From CALGFI01 sp036374435 (lineage in GTDB: Bacteria > Actinomycetota > UBA4738 > HRBIN12), in NCBI GenBank assembly GCA_036374435.1, contig DASUTU010000002.1:1-8390 (forward strand): a DNA stretch of 8,390 bases. The letters run 5' to 3'. The position numbers were made by a program, and so were the translations under genes. Position 1 is the first letter of the stretch; the number at the start of each line of letters is the position of its first letter. This document shows positions 1-4,564 of this stretch, in pieces. The notes beneath the pieces are model-generated. The model saw nothing but the letters and a program-made list of their open reading frames with translations. It was not told the DNA's origin and did no database searches.

Positions 1-3
1 GTG

Positions 4-468
4 TTACGAAACCGGGACCGTGATGGTGTCCGAGGGCACGCCGTCCTCCGAAAGCGTCAGGGTCGCATCCCCGAACTCAACGTCAACCACGGTCGCCGTC
101 CACTTCGCATTCGGACACGATCCGGCCGGAGCAACTGGAGCGACCGTAGTTACCGTGAACCGGAACTGTCCGTTCCTAGGCGTCGCCAGGGGCCCGGACG
201 AACCGGCCGCGTCGAAGTCGAAGTCCTGACCGGGCGCGACGTTGCCAGCCGGGTTCGCGCACTCCACGCTGGCGGTGCCGGACGCCGTGACGGTGATCTC
301 AAACGTCGTACCGCCGAGACCGGCCACCTTCCCCATACACTCCACCTGCGTTCCGATGTCCGTGCACGTCGGCGTGCCGACGAAGTGCCCCGACTGCGCT
401 TGCGCGGCCGAGGCGCTGAGCACCAGCACCGTGAACGTGGCGAGTGTCACCAAGAGAGAACGCTTCAT
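4..468 (-). CDS. Secreted small four-cysteine protein, function unknown
   Basis: A 154-residue protein with a clear Sec signal peptide: basic start MKRS, a hydrophobic stretch at about residues 5-20, and a likely signal peptidase I cut after A24 (AQA/QS). The mature part of about 130 residues is rich in Thr, Val, Gly and Ala and holds four cysteines (in TPTC, VECM, VECA and GSCP), enough for two disulfides. The alternating TVT/TFEITVTASG/FRFTVTT pattern suggests an all-beta, Ig-like exported fold; that is inference. The ATG is supported by AAAGGAG (475-481) six bases upstream. The gene is complete, ending in TAA at 4-6. I do not recognise a family. It stands alone behind a long leader (469-817), so leader-based control is possible. 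Confidence 0.85.
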   Translation of the reverse strand: MKRSLLVTLATFTVLVLSASAAQAQSGHFVGTPTCTDIGTQVECMGKVAGLGGTTFEITVTASGTASVECANPAGNVAPGQDFDFDAAGSSGPLATPRNGQFRFTVTTVAPVAPAGSCPNAKWTATVVDVEFGDATLTLSEDGVPSDTITVPVS

Positions 469-512
469 CCGTTTCTCCTTTCCGTGACGTTGACCCGCCG
501 CAACTCGCTACC

Positions 513-542
513 AGAAGCACCTCCTCCAGAAACACCTCCTCC
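513..542 (-). repeat. Tandem 15-bp repeat carrying two full Shine-Dalgarno sequences
   Basis: Two adjacent 15-bp copies (513-527 and 528-542) differ at one base. In the minus-strand transcript each reads GGAGGAGGTG followed by YTTCT, so each holds a complete anti-SD match. They lie 45-75 bases upstream of the secreted protein's ATG, which already has its own SD. No convincing gene starts after them. They could be ribosome standby sites, the relic of a short leader ORF, or simple slippage. Confidence 0.6.
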
Positions 543-654
543 TGTGTACCTTCCCGGCGGCGGGCTCGGTCTCTAACCCTCCCCCGACCGCCGGTCTTGC
601 ACACCAGCATGCGGCCAGTTGATCGGGGCAGTCCGCCCTCGCCCTATTGCACCA

Positions 655-725
655 ATGGCTTCCCTTTGGGGTTGGCTTACGCCCATTCGCCTTCCCCTAT
701 GGGCGAACGTTTGGGAAGGACCAGC
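655..725 (-). other. Interleaved inverted repeats, candidate structured leader RNA
   Basis: Two perfect 7-bp inverted repeats are interleaved: CGCCCAT (680-686) with ATGGGCG (699-705), and CCTTCCC (690-696) with GGGAAGG (713-719). The order A-B-A'-B' is that of an H-type pseudoknot, with connecting loops of 3, 2 and 7 bases on the plus strand. On the minus strand GGC-GTAA-GCC (675-684) would form a GNRA-capped hairpin. The element lies in the 349-base gap between the regulator's stop (818) and the secreted protein's start (468). It would be in the latter's 5' leader or the former's 3' region. I could not match it by eye to a known riboswitch. The strand is assigned from context only. Confidence 0.4.
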
Positions 726-817
726 GTTCGATCTGAGCGCCCGCGTCCAGCAGCCGACCGTGCCCCGACGACGCCGTCCCCCCGGACAATCCGCTACCTC
801 AGCGTGCCCGAAGGCTT

Positions 818-1387
818 TCAGATGAGGCCCAGGCGGAACCCCTCCGCGACCGCCTGCGCTCGCGTGGTGGCCCCTAGGCTCAGTCGGATCTCACGAACGA
901 GCGTCTTGACGGTTCGCTCGGACAACTGGAGTTCCCGGGTGATCGCCCGGGTGGTCGCTCCGGTCGCCAGGAGCCTCAAGACGTCGATCCGCCGGGGATC
1001 CAGCAGCGGTTCGGTGGCCGAGCCCGAGCTGGCGTTCTCGACCCGCAGACCGGCGGCGGCCGCCCTGACGCTTGCCACGAGTTGGTCACCGGTCAGACCA
1101 TCGTGGGGAAGCGTTGCCATCACGTTCGAGGTCACGTGACGACTCGCCTGACCGGAGGGCACGGGTGCGCTGAGCAGGATGACGGGACACGAGAGTTCGA
1201 GATCGCGAGCGGACCTGGAGCAGACGACAGCGACGTCCAAGGTGGCTTTGGCGTCTGCTGCCTCGGGGGAGGCCTCTCGTGCACCATCGAGAACGATGCA
1301 CGAACAGCCCTGTTCGCTGAGGATCGCGACGATGCCGCGACTCAGAACCTCGTCGTCCTCCAAGATGCCCACGCGCAGGTGCTCCAT
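818..1387 (-). CDS. NarL/LuxR-type transcription regulator with degenerate receiver domain
   Basis: A 189-residue protein. Residues 1-110 resemble a response-regulator receiver: first strand and acidic cluster RVGILEDDE (E10, D11, D12) and the conserved Ser of strand 4 (VILLSAP, S73). The usual phosphoacceptor Asp after the third strand is replaced: DVAVV is followed by C56. The usual Lys near residue 100 also appears to be His (LPHDG). Residues 127-189 are a LuxR/GerE HTH, with ITRELQLSERTVKTLV as its core. I therefore infer a phosphorylation-independent DNA-binding regulator rather than a classic two-component partner. The ATG follows GGGAG (1399-1403) at a rather long 11 bases. No histidine kinase adjoins it; the kinase at the right edge is 7 kb away. 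Its upstream region has two CRP-like sites. Confidence 0.85.
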   Translation of the reverse strand: MEHLRVGILEDDEVLSRGIVAILSEQGCSCIVLDGAREASPEAADAKATLDVAVVCSRSARDLELSCPVILLSAPVPSGQASRHVTSNVMATLPHDGLTGDQLVASVRAAAAGLRVENASSGSATEPLLDPRRIDVLRLLATGATTRAITRELQLSERTVKTLVREIRLSLGATTRAQAVAEGFRLGLI

Positions 1388-1428
1388 GTAGGTTCGTTCT
1401 CCCTTTCAGGCGGGGATCCGGGCTACGT

Positions 1429-1434
1429 ACGCTA
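1429..1434 (-). promoter_or_regulatory. Putative -10 box (TAGCGT) of the degenerate-receiver regulator
   Basis: TAGCGT on the minus strand fits the TAnnnT -10 pattern and is the same hexamer seen before the DUF1232 and SpoIID genes. It would place the transcription start near 1422 and leave a leader of about 35 bases. No good -35 is visible, as expected of an activator-dependent promoter. A second candidate -10, TACATT, lies at 1437-1442. Confidence 0.4.
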
Positions 1435-1456
1435 GCAATGTAGGGCGTTCGGGGGA

Positions 1457-1472
1457 TGTGATTCCCGTCATT
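1457..1472. promoter_or_regulatory. Degenerate CRP/FNR-family site (promoter-proximal copy)
   Basis: TGTGA-TTCCCG-TCATT: the left half matches the CRP consensus TGTGA-N6-TCACA exactly and the right half keeps TCA. It agrees with the perfect copy 23 bp away at 12 of 14 core positions. Its centre (1464.5) lies about 42 bp before the start predicted from the TAGCGT box, the usual class II activator position. Confidence 0.5.
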
Positions 1473-1479
1473 CGTAGGG

Positions 1480-1495
1480 TGTGACTCTCGTCACA
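1480..1495. promoter_or_regulatory. Perfect CRP-type palindrome TGTGA-N6-TCACA
   Basis: TGTGACTCTCGTCACA matches the CRP-family consensus at every defined position and extends to a 7-bp arm palindrome (GTGTGAC/GTCACAC, 1479-1496). With the copy at 1457-1472 it forms a pair with centres 23 bp apart, about two helical turns. It is about 100 bp upstream of the regulator's ATG. Confidence 0.6.
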
Positions 1496-1599
1496 CATCG
1501 TACGGATGAGCCGTGTCCCGCAAGCGATTCGATCAGGGCTGCCGGTCGGAGGCGGGCCCGAGTGGGAAACGGACCTGTTCGGCAGGATGGCGCCACCGT

Positions 1600-1692
1600 C
1601 GAGCCCCGGAAAGCGCGCCACAGGTAGACGAAGATGTAGGCGCCGGTGCACAGGAGGAAACCGACCAGGACGGCCAGGGACAGCGTTAGCGA
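1600..1692 (-). pseudogene. Orphan transmembrane segment without start codon (gene fragment)
   Basis: In one minus-strand frame these bases encode a convincing membrane helix, SLTLSLAVLVGFLLCTGAYI then FVYLWRAFRGS, with a basic end as in small respiratory-chain subunits. The frame is open back to a TGA at 1753-1755 and has no ATG, GTG or TTG before the helix. It runs on to TGA at 1468-1470 through residues that look non-coding. A single lost base near 1690 would join it to an upstream frame (ending GDSFARSR). I read it as a piece of a broken membrane protein; the family is not identified. Confidence 0.4.
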
Positions 1693-1752
1693 GACCGGGC
1701 GAACGAGTCCCCCGTTCGGTCGACGTCGTGTGGATCGGTCGAGCCGCCGCGA

Positions 1753-1857
1753 TCAGGGGTCGGGGGACTGCGGCTCTTGCGGCGGGCGGTCGCGCATCCG
1801 CCCGGCGATCCGGGCCAGGAGCCCGGCGATCGTGAACCGGCCGTATTCGGTCCGCAT
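1753..1857 (-). CDS. Possible 34-residue basic peptide or displaced fragment
   Basis: ATG to TGA, 34 residues: MRTEYGRFTIAGLLARIAGR then MRDRPPQEPQSPDP. Composition is protein-like, with an amphipathic basic helix followed by a Pro-rich tail. The ATG starts one base after the last plausible codon of the Rieske-like N-terminus (1859-1927), in another frame. It could thus be the continuation of that frame after an indel, giving a 57- to 58-residue product, rather than a gene of its own. The only SD-like sequence (GGAAGG) lies about 12 bases upstream. No family recognised. Confidence 0.3.
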   Translation of the reverse strand: MRTEYGRFTIAGLLARIAGRMRDRPPQEPQSPDP

Positions 1858-1858
1858 T

Positions 1859-1927
1859 GACGCCCAGGACCTTCCAGCCCCAGTTCAGGAAGCTCCGCCG
1901 GTCGATGGACTCGTCGTTCTCACCCAT
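1859..1927 (-). pseudogene. Rieske-like Tat N-terminus, truncated
   Basis: An ATG frame begins MGENDESIDRRSFLNWGWKV and then LGV. A short hydrophilic lead, twin arginines followed by SFL, and an aromatic/hydrophobic start of helix are typical of Rieske iron-sulfur subunits of bc-type complexes. After V23 the frame loses protein character, although it stays open to 1406. No CTH/CPCH cluster-binding motifs follow in any frame before 1500. The ATG lies two bases from the TGA of the membrane tail upstream (TGACATGG), an arrangement like translationally coupled bc-complex genes. I infer a remnant cut after the first 23 codons. Confidence 0.45.
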
Positions 1928-1928
1928 G

Positions 1929-2078
1929 TCACAGCTCCAGGAACAGCTCGTCCCACGGCCACACCCACGACCACTCCGGGCCCCGGAACAGGGTGCCGAT
2001 CATCGTCAGGATGAGTCCGGCCGCGGCCAGGACGGTGAACACGATCACGACGATCTTCCGCTCAACGTCGCTGATGAA
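1929..2078 (-). pseudogene. C-terminal tail of a cytochrome bc-type membrane subunit (fragment) or small TM protein
   Basis: The minus-strand frame reads FISDVERKIVVIVFTVLAAA, then GLILTMIGTLF, then RGPEWSWVWPWDELFLEL and TGA. It is one transmembrane helix followed by an FRGPxWxWVWPW motif, which I recall from the ends of membrane subunits of actinobacterial and related menaquinol-cytochrome c reductases. That attribution is from memory and unverified. A GTG at 2046-2048 could start a 39-residue protein, but no clear SD precedes it. The frame is closed by a TGA about 30 bases further up, so the main body of the gene is missing. Confidence 0.4.
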
Positions 2079-2177
2079 CGCCGGGCAGCGCCGACCGCGT
2101 GGAGTTCATGGGGTAGCCGCGTGCCCGAGCGCGCCGTCAGCGTGCACGCCGGAAGGCTGAAACCGCTGGTTAGAGCC

Positions 2178-2309
2178 CTACGGGTCGATGATCCGCTTGG
2201 ACTGGCGGATTACCCAACCCTTCAGCCGCGTGAGGCCGAGGATGAAGATCGCGACCGCCAGGACCGCGTAGGCAGCCAGGAACGGCCATGCAAGCGAGGC
2301 GAGCAGCAC
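2178..2309 (-). pseudogene. Membrane-protein tail, 43 residues, 5' part missing
   Basis: From a GTG at 2307-2309 the frame encodes VLLASLAWPFLAAYAVLAVA then IFILGLTRLKGWVIRQSKRI then IDP and TAG. It has one strong helix and a basic cytoplasmic tail. The AAYAVLAVAIF...LTRLK pattern is loosely like CcmD-type small cytochrome-biogenesis proteins, but this is a guess. No SD precedes the GTG. Upstream, the opposite strand is a LuxR HTH (2313-2489), so this gene is truncated by, or only abuts, that junction near 2310. Confidence 0.35.
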
Positions 2310-2312
2310 TCC

Positions 2313-2489
2313 GACGACGGTGAGGAGATCGCGCGCGAGCTCCACATCAGCGTGAAGACCGTCGAGACCCACGTCAGCGCGGTGTTGCGCAAGCTCCAGC
2401 TCTCGAGCCGATACCAGCTCACGCAGTGGGCAGCGATCGCCGACTCGCCTGAGCCTGCGCGAGCCGGTGAGACGAACGTAGTGAGCTGA
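2313..2489 (+). pseudogene. LuxR-family regulator, C-terminal HTH remnant
   Basis: The last ~58 codons of a LuxR/GerE regulator are unmistakable: EEIARELHISVKTVETHVSA, then VLRKLQLSSRYQLTQWA, then a short tail to TGA at 2487-2489. EIAxELxISxKTVxTHVxxxLRKL is the second half of the four-helix HTH. The first HTH helix (LTxREREV...) and everything before it are missing, since upstream residues in this frame have no family character and the opposite strand codes a membrane tail. No start or SD is present. It is a 5'-truncated relic. The parent may have been a LuxR-type or LuxR-cyclase/ATPase fusion; this cannot be told from the tail. Confidence 0.65.
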
Positions 2490-2497
2490 TTCGCGAG

Positions 2498-2503
2498 TAG
2501 CGT
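2498..2503 (+). promoter_or_regulatory. Leaderless -10 box (TAGCGT) of the DUF1232 gene
   Basis: TAGCGT ends six bases before the GTG at 2510, so transcription would begin on or next to the start codon. No SD is present (the spacer is GGGGCC). This arrangement is common in Actinomycetota. A canonical -35 is not seen; the LuxR remnant ends 8 bases upstream. Confidence 0.45.
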
Positions 2504-2509
2504 GGGGCC

Positions 2510-2920
2510 GTGCGGTTCCTCCTGATCGGGCTGGGCGTCGCCGTGGTCGTCTGGCTGCTCCTCATCGGCGCGCTGATCGCGTTCGGGCGCCGGGCGGCGG
2601 CGAAGGACCTCGCCACGCTCGTCCCCAACCTAGTCGTCCTGTTCAAAGGGCTGATCCGCGACCCCCGTGTCCCGAGGAGCGCCAAGGTCTGGTTGTGGGT
2701 CGCCGCCGTGTGGATCGCCTCACCGATCGATCTCGTGCCCGAGTTCGTGCCGGTGGCGGGGCCGCTCGACGACGCCATCGTTGCCGCCCTGGCACTCCGT
2801 TACCTCCTCCGCCACGCCGACCCGGCGGCGGTCACCGACCACTGGCGGGGCGACCCGGCCACGCTCGAGCGAATCCTCCGCCGGCGCGCCGACGATCAAG
2901 GCCGGAATCCGGCCGGTTGA
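2510..2920 (+). CDS. DUF1232 (YkvA-like) membrane protein
   Basis: A 136-residue protein. An N-terminal membrane helix at residues 3-25 is followed by basic GRRAAAK. A DUF1232 domain lies at about 45-105, with the hallmark SPIDLVPEFVPVAGPLDD at 71-88 and the preceding LIRDPRVPRSAKVWLWV. The C-terminal ~30 residues are charged (TLERILRRRADDQG). The biochemical role of this family is unknown; members are often small and membrane-anchored. The GTG start fits both the helix and the leaderless -10 box. Its stop is four bases from that of the convergent kinase relic. The reading frame is intact, unlike both neighbours. Confidence 0.88.
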   Translation: MRFLLIGLGVAVVVWLLLIGALIAFGRRAAAKDLATLVPNLVVLFKGLIRDPRVPRSAKVWLWVAAVWIASPIDLVPEFVPVAGPLDDAIVAALALRYLLRHADPAAVTDHWRGDPATLERILRRRADDQGRNPAG

Positions 2921-2924
2921 AGGC

Positions 2925-3365
2925 TCAGATCGCGAACGCGACGACGGCCGCCCCGGCCGCGAGTCCCGACGTCAGCGCGAGGCGACGAGCCGTCCACCGG
3001 CTGGATCCGAACGAGGTCCCGGTCCGGGCCAGCTCCCGGAACGCCGAGATCAGGTCGCGGCCGTCCCGCGCGAGCTCTCGCCGGAGCTGCGCGGGGATCG
3101 TGCCGCCTCGTGATGCCGCGAAGCCTCGGCGATCTCGTCGGGCGTCAACCGCTCCAGCGCGATCCGGTAGACGAACTCCGGGTCCAAGCGCAACGCCAGC
3201 GTGAGGAGCATGTTCGCCAGGTCCACCGACTGCCGCCAGGGGGAAGGTGGACCTGGCAGAAGAAGACGTCTATCGCCACCACCTCGCCACGCCGCACGAA
3301 CAGATTCGACGGCTTGATGTCCCGGTACCGTTTGTCCCGCCGGCGACAGGCCTCCGGGCGGTGTC
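2925..3365 (-). pseudogene. Protein-kinase-like gene relic with two frameshifts and no N-terminus
   Basis: Three consecutive minus-strand frames join into one kinase C-terminal half. Frame 1 (about 3330-3247) gives RDIKPSNLFVRRGEVVAIDV: catalytic loop with Asp and Asn, then an IDV metal-binding motif. Frame 2 (3245-3122) gives SPWRQSVDLANMLLTLALR, then LDPEFVYRIALERLTPDEIAEA. Frame 3 (3120-2925) gives SRGGTIPAQLRREL and ends in a hydrophobic helix, GLAAGAAVVAFAI. One base restored near 3246 (CACCTT to CACCCTT) and one near 3121 (GCTTCG to GCTTTCG) rebuild VHPSPWRQ and AEAFAASRGG. This pattern resembles actinobacterial membrane-linked RIO/Kdo-type kinases of unknown substrate. The N-lobe is absent because the neighbouring gene's stop lies at 3366. 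Homopolymer read errors could explain the frameshifts but not the missing N-lobe. Confidence 0.7.
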
Positions 3366-3989
3366 CTACCCGCTGGGCTCGATCAGTTTCCAGCTGTTCT
3401 GCCAGGCGCCTCCCTGCATGTTCAGCCAGATGTTCAGGACGGCCATGGCCTCGAGGATCCGCGCCGAGTCGAGCGGGCCGGCATCGATCGGGCGCATGCC
3501 CATCGAGCCGGCGAGCTCGGACACCACCTTCTTGGCCACCTCGTCGTCGCCGGCGAGGAACGCGTCGACCGGCGTGCCGTCCACCTCGGGATCGGCCTGG
3601 CGGGTGGCGAACAAGGTGTTGAACGCCTTGACCACTCGCGCCTGCGGGACGCGCTCCTGGGTCTTCTCGGCGTTCGAGGTCCCGTCGACGACGGCGCCGG
3701 GGGTGTCGCCCATGCGGTTCGTCACGTCGACCAGCACCTTGCCCTCGAGCAGGTCGCCGATCTCGTCGAGCACCTCGGCCATCGAGTCGAAATACACGGC
3801 GGGAATCACCACGTCGCCCGCCTCGGCCGCCTCGCGGTTCGAGCCCGCGGCCGTGCCGCCGATCTCGTCGGCGATGGCGTTTGCCTCCCCCGGCGAGGTC
3901 GACGTGATCGTCACCTTATGGCCGGCCTTGGCGAGCGAGCGCGCCAGCGCGCCGCCCACGTTCCCGGTTCCGATGATCGCGACGTCCAT
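3366..3989 (-). CDS. Coenzyme F420-type NADP oxidoreductase (NADPH-dependent F420 reductase family)
   Basis: A 207-residue single-domain Rossmann protein. The N-terminus MDVAIIGTGNVGGALARSLA carries GxGxxG at residues 7-12. It is followed by GDVVIPAVYFDSM, VLVDVTNRMGD, VVKAFNTLFA and the C-terminal DAGPLDSARILEAMAVLNIW, all in the order of the F420_oxidored/NADPH-F420 reductase family. Members transfer hydride between NADP(H) and F420, but relatives use other partners and the F420 specificity here is inferred. I chose the ATG at 3987-3989 over an upstream ATG in the same frame because GGGAGG (3995-4000) sits five bases before it and the Rossmann strand begins there. It is intact, with a palindrome just upstream. 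It shares its strand with the 118-aa gene 88 bases upstream. Confidence 0.85.
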   Translation of the reverse strand: MDVAIIGTGNVGGALARSLAKAGHKVTITSTSPGEANAIADEIGGTAAGSNREAAEAGDVVIPAVYFDSMAEVLDEIGDLLEGKVLVDVTNRMGDTPGAVVDGTSNAEKTQERVPQARVVKAFNTLFATRQADPEVDGTPVDAFLAGDDEVAKKVVSELAGSMGMRPIDAGPLDSARILEAMAVLNIWLNMQGGAWQNSWKLIEPSG

Positions 3990-4005
3990 CCGAGCCTCCC
4001 TTCTC

Positions 4006-4021
4006 TCGTACCCGGGTACGA
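4006..4021. promoter_or_regulatory. 16-bp perfect palindrome before the F420-type oxidoreductase
   Basis: TCGTACCCGGGTACGA is a perfect 16-bp palindrome with no spacer. It ends 16 bases upstream of the ATG and just outside the SD. Its length and position suit a dimeric repressor's operator (TetR or MarR style), or a translational hairpin. No regulator gene adjoins it. Confidence 0.45.
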
Positions 4022-4044
4022 ACGGATGCTCGTCGCGAACCATT

Positions 4045-4060
4045 CCCGCGCGGGCGCGGG
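4045..4060 (-). terminator. GC-rich hairpin downstream of the 118-aa gene
   Basis: CCCGCG-CCCG-CGCGGG on the minus strand, 18-33 bases after the TGA of the 118-aa gene. It is a strong 6-bp stem but is followed by AATGGTT, not a U run. It could be a weak or Rho-assisted terminator separating that gene from the oxidoreductase, or an attenuator within an operon. Confidence 0.3.
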
Positions 4061-4077
4061 CGAAACGGAGAAGAGCG

Positions 4078-4434
4078 TCAGGCGCGGCCGGCGTCGGGCT
4101 CGCACCACTCCCGGATGTATTCGACGAACGGGACGAAGCCGCGGGTAGCGTTCTCGACGCGGGCGATGATCTCGTCCGCCGTCTCGATGGGGAGCTGGTA
4201 GCCCTCGCTGGCCGGGGCGACGGCCGGGCCCAGCTCGAGGAGCTGCACGGTGCCGCGGGAGGCGACGTGCATGCGGATGGTGCCCCCGGGGAGGCGTTCG
4301 CTCACGAACGGCGTGGCCAGTCGGAGCCGGGCGGCGGCAACCTTCCAAGCCAGCTCGCCGTGTTCGGCGCGAAGCCGGCGGGCGTGCCACCGCCTCCGAA
4401 ACGTCCGTGCCGGAGCGAGCGTTCCGACGGCCAT
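4078..4434 (-). CDS. Conserved-looking hypothetical protein, 118 aa
   Basis: No family recognised. The N-terminal ~40 residues are basic and Arg/Ala-rich (APARTFRRRWHARRLRAEHG). The middle looks like beta strands (TIRMHVASRGTVQLLELGPA), and the C-terminus is acidic and probably helical, with ETADEIIARVENATRGFVPF and YIREWCEPD. It has one cysteine and no membrane helix or signal peptide, so it is likely cytosolic. The ATG was chosen over an upstream ATG in frame at 4549-4551 because GAGGAG (4439-4444) lies four bases before it and residues before it look non-coding. It lies upstream of the oxidoreductase on the same strand, with a GC-rich hairpin between them, so co-transcription is uncertain. 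Confidence 0.7.
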   Translation of the reverse strand: MAVGTLAPARTFRRRWHARRLRAEHGELAWKVAAARLRLATPFVSERLPGGTIRMHVASRGTVQLLELGPAVAPASEGYQLPIETADEIIARVENATRGFVPFVEYIREWCEPDAGRA

Positions 4435-4503
4435 CTGTCTCCTCGAGCCGATCTCGTTCGTCCTCCTCTGTGCTCGGACGGTCCGGCGGAGCCCTTGAGC
4501 CGG

Positions 4504-4523
4504 GGGTCCGATCGAGCGGACCC
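4504..4523. repeat. Inverted repeat with 7-bp arms
   Basis: GGGTCCG-ATCGAG-CGGACCC, perfect arms with a 6-base loop, in the gap between the 118-aa gene's start and the SpoIID gene's end. It could be an operator next to the possible plus-strand promoter here, or a terminator stem for the SpoIID transcript. No U run follows on either strand. Confidence 0.4.
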
Positions 4524-4564
4524 GTCCGTGCCTGCGGCTACCATTCGACACCCGAGGAGGGGCG

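Larger units (their letters stand above)
469..817. other. Gene-free stretch: leader of the secreted protein and 3' flank of the regulator
   Basis: No reading frame here has protein-like composition. The stretch holds the SD of the secreted gene (475-481), the tandem SD-like repeat (513-542) and the interleaved inverted repeats (655-725). I see no clear U-tailed terminator after the regulator gene and no unambiguous -35/-10 pair. Confidence 0.6.
1497..2312. other. Stretch of broken reading frames without an intact normal-sized gene
   Basis: Between the CRP-like sites and the LuxR remnant, coding character appears only as short pieces on the minus strand (1600-1692, 1753-1857, 1859-1927, 1929-2078, 2178-2309). 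The parts between them, notably 2079-2177 and 1693-1752, show nothing I can assign. A 10-bp direct repeat CCCGGCGATC occurs at 1801-1810 and 1822-1831. I found no transposase, integrase or terminal repeat that would explain the mixture. Confidence 0.5.

Noticed and set aside
299..610. Leader ORF starting with ATG at 610 on the minus strand
   Set aside because: No SD before its ATG, and its frame overlaps the signal-peptide region of the secreted protein out of phase with Arg/Gly/Ser-rich residues.
625..725. GEMM-type c-di-GMP or cobalamin riboswitch
   Set aside because: The minus strand has short look-alikes (GGCGTAAGCC, AAAGGGAAGCC), but the required order of conserved blocks (CAGGGCAAACC and ACGCAAAGCC for GEMM, a B12 box for cobalamin) is absent.
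1801..1831. Direct repeat CCCGGCGATC as a transposition footprint
   Set aside because: The copies are only 21 bp apart with no element between them, and GC-rich 10-mers recur easily.
1406..1858. Continuation of the Rieske-like frame to 173 residues
   Set aside because: After residue 23 the translation becomes Arg/Pro-rich with no cluster-binding motifs, while protein-like segments appear in the other minus-strand frames. Only the first 23 codons are credited.
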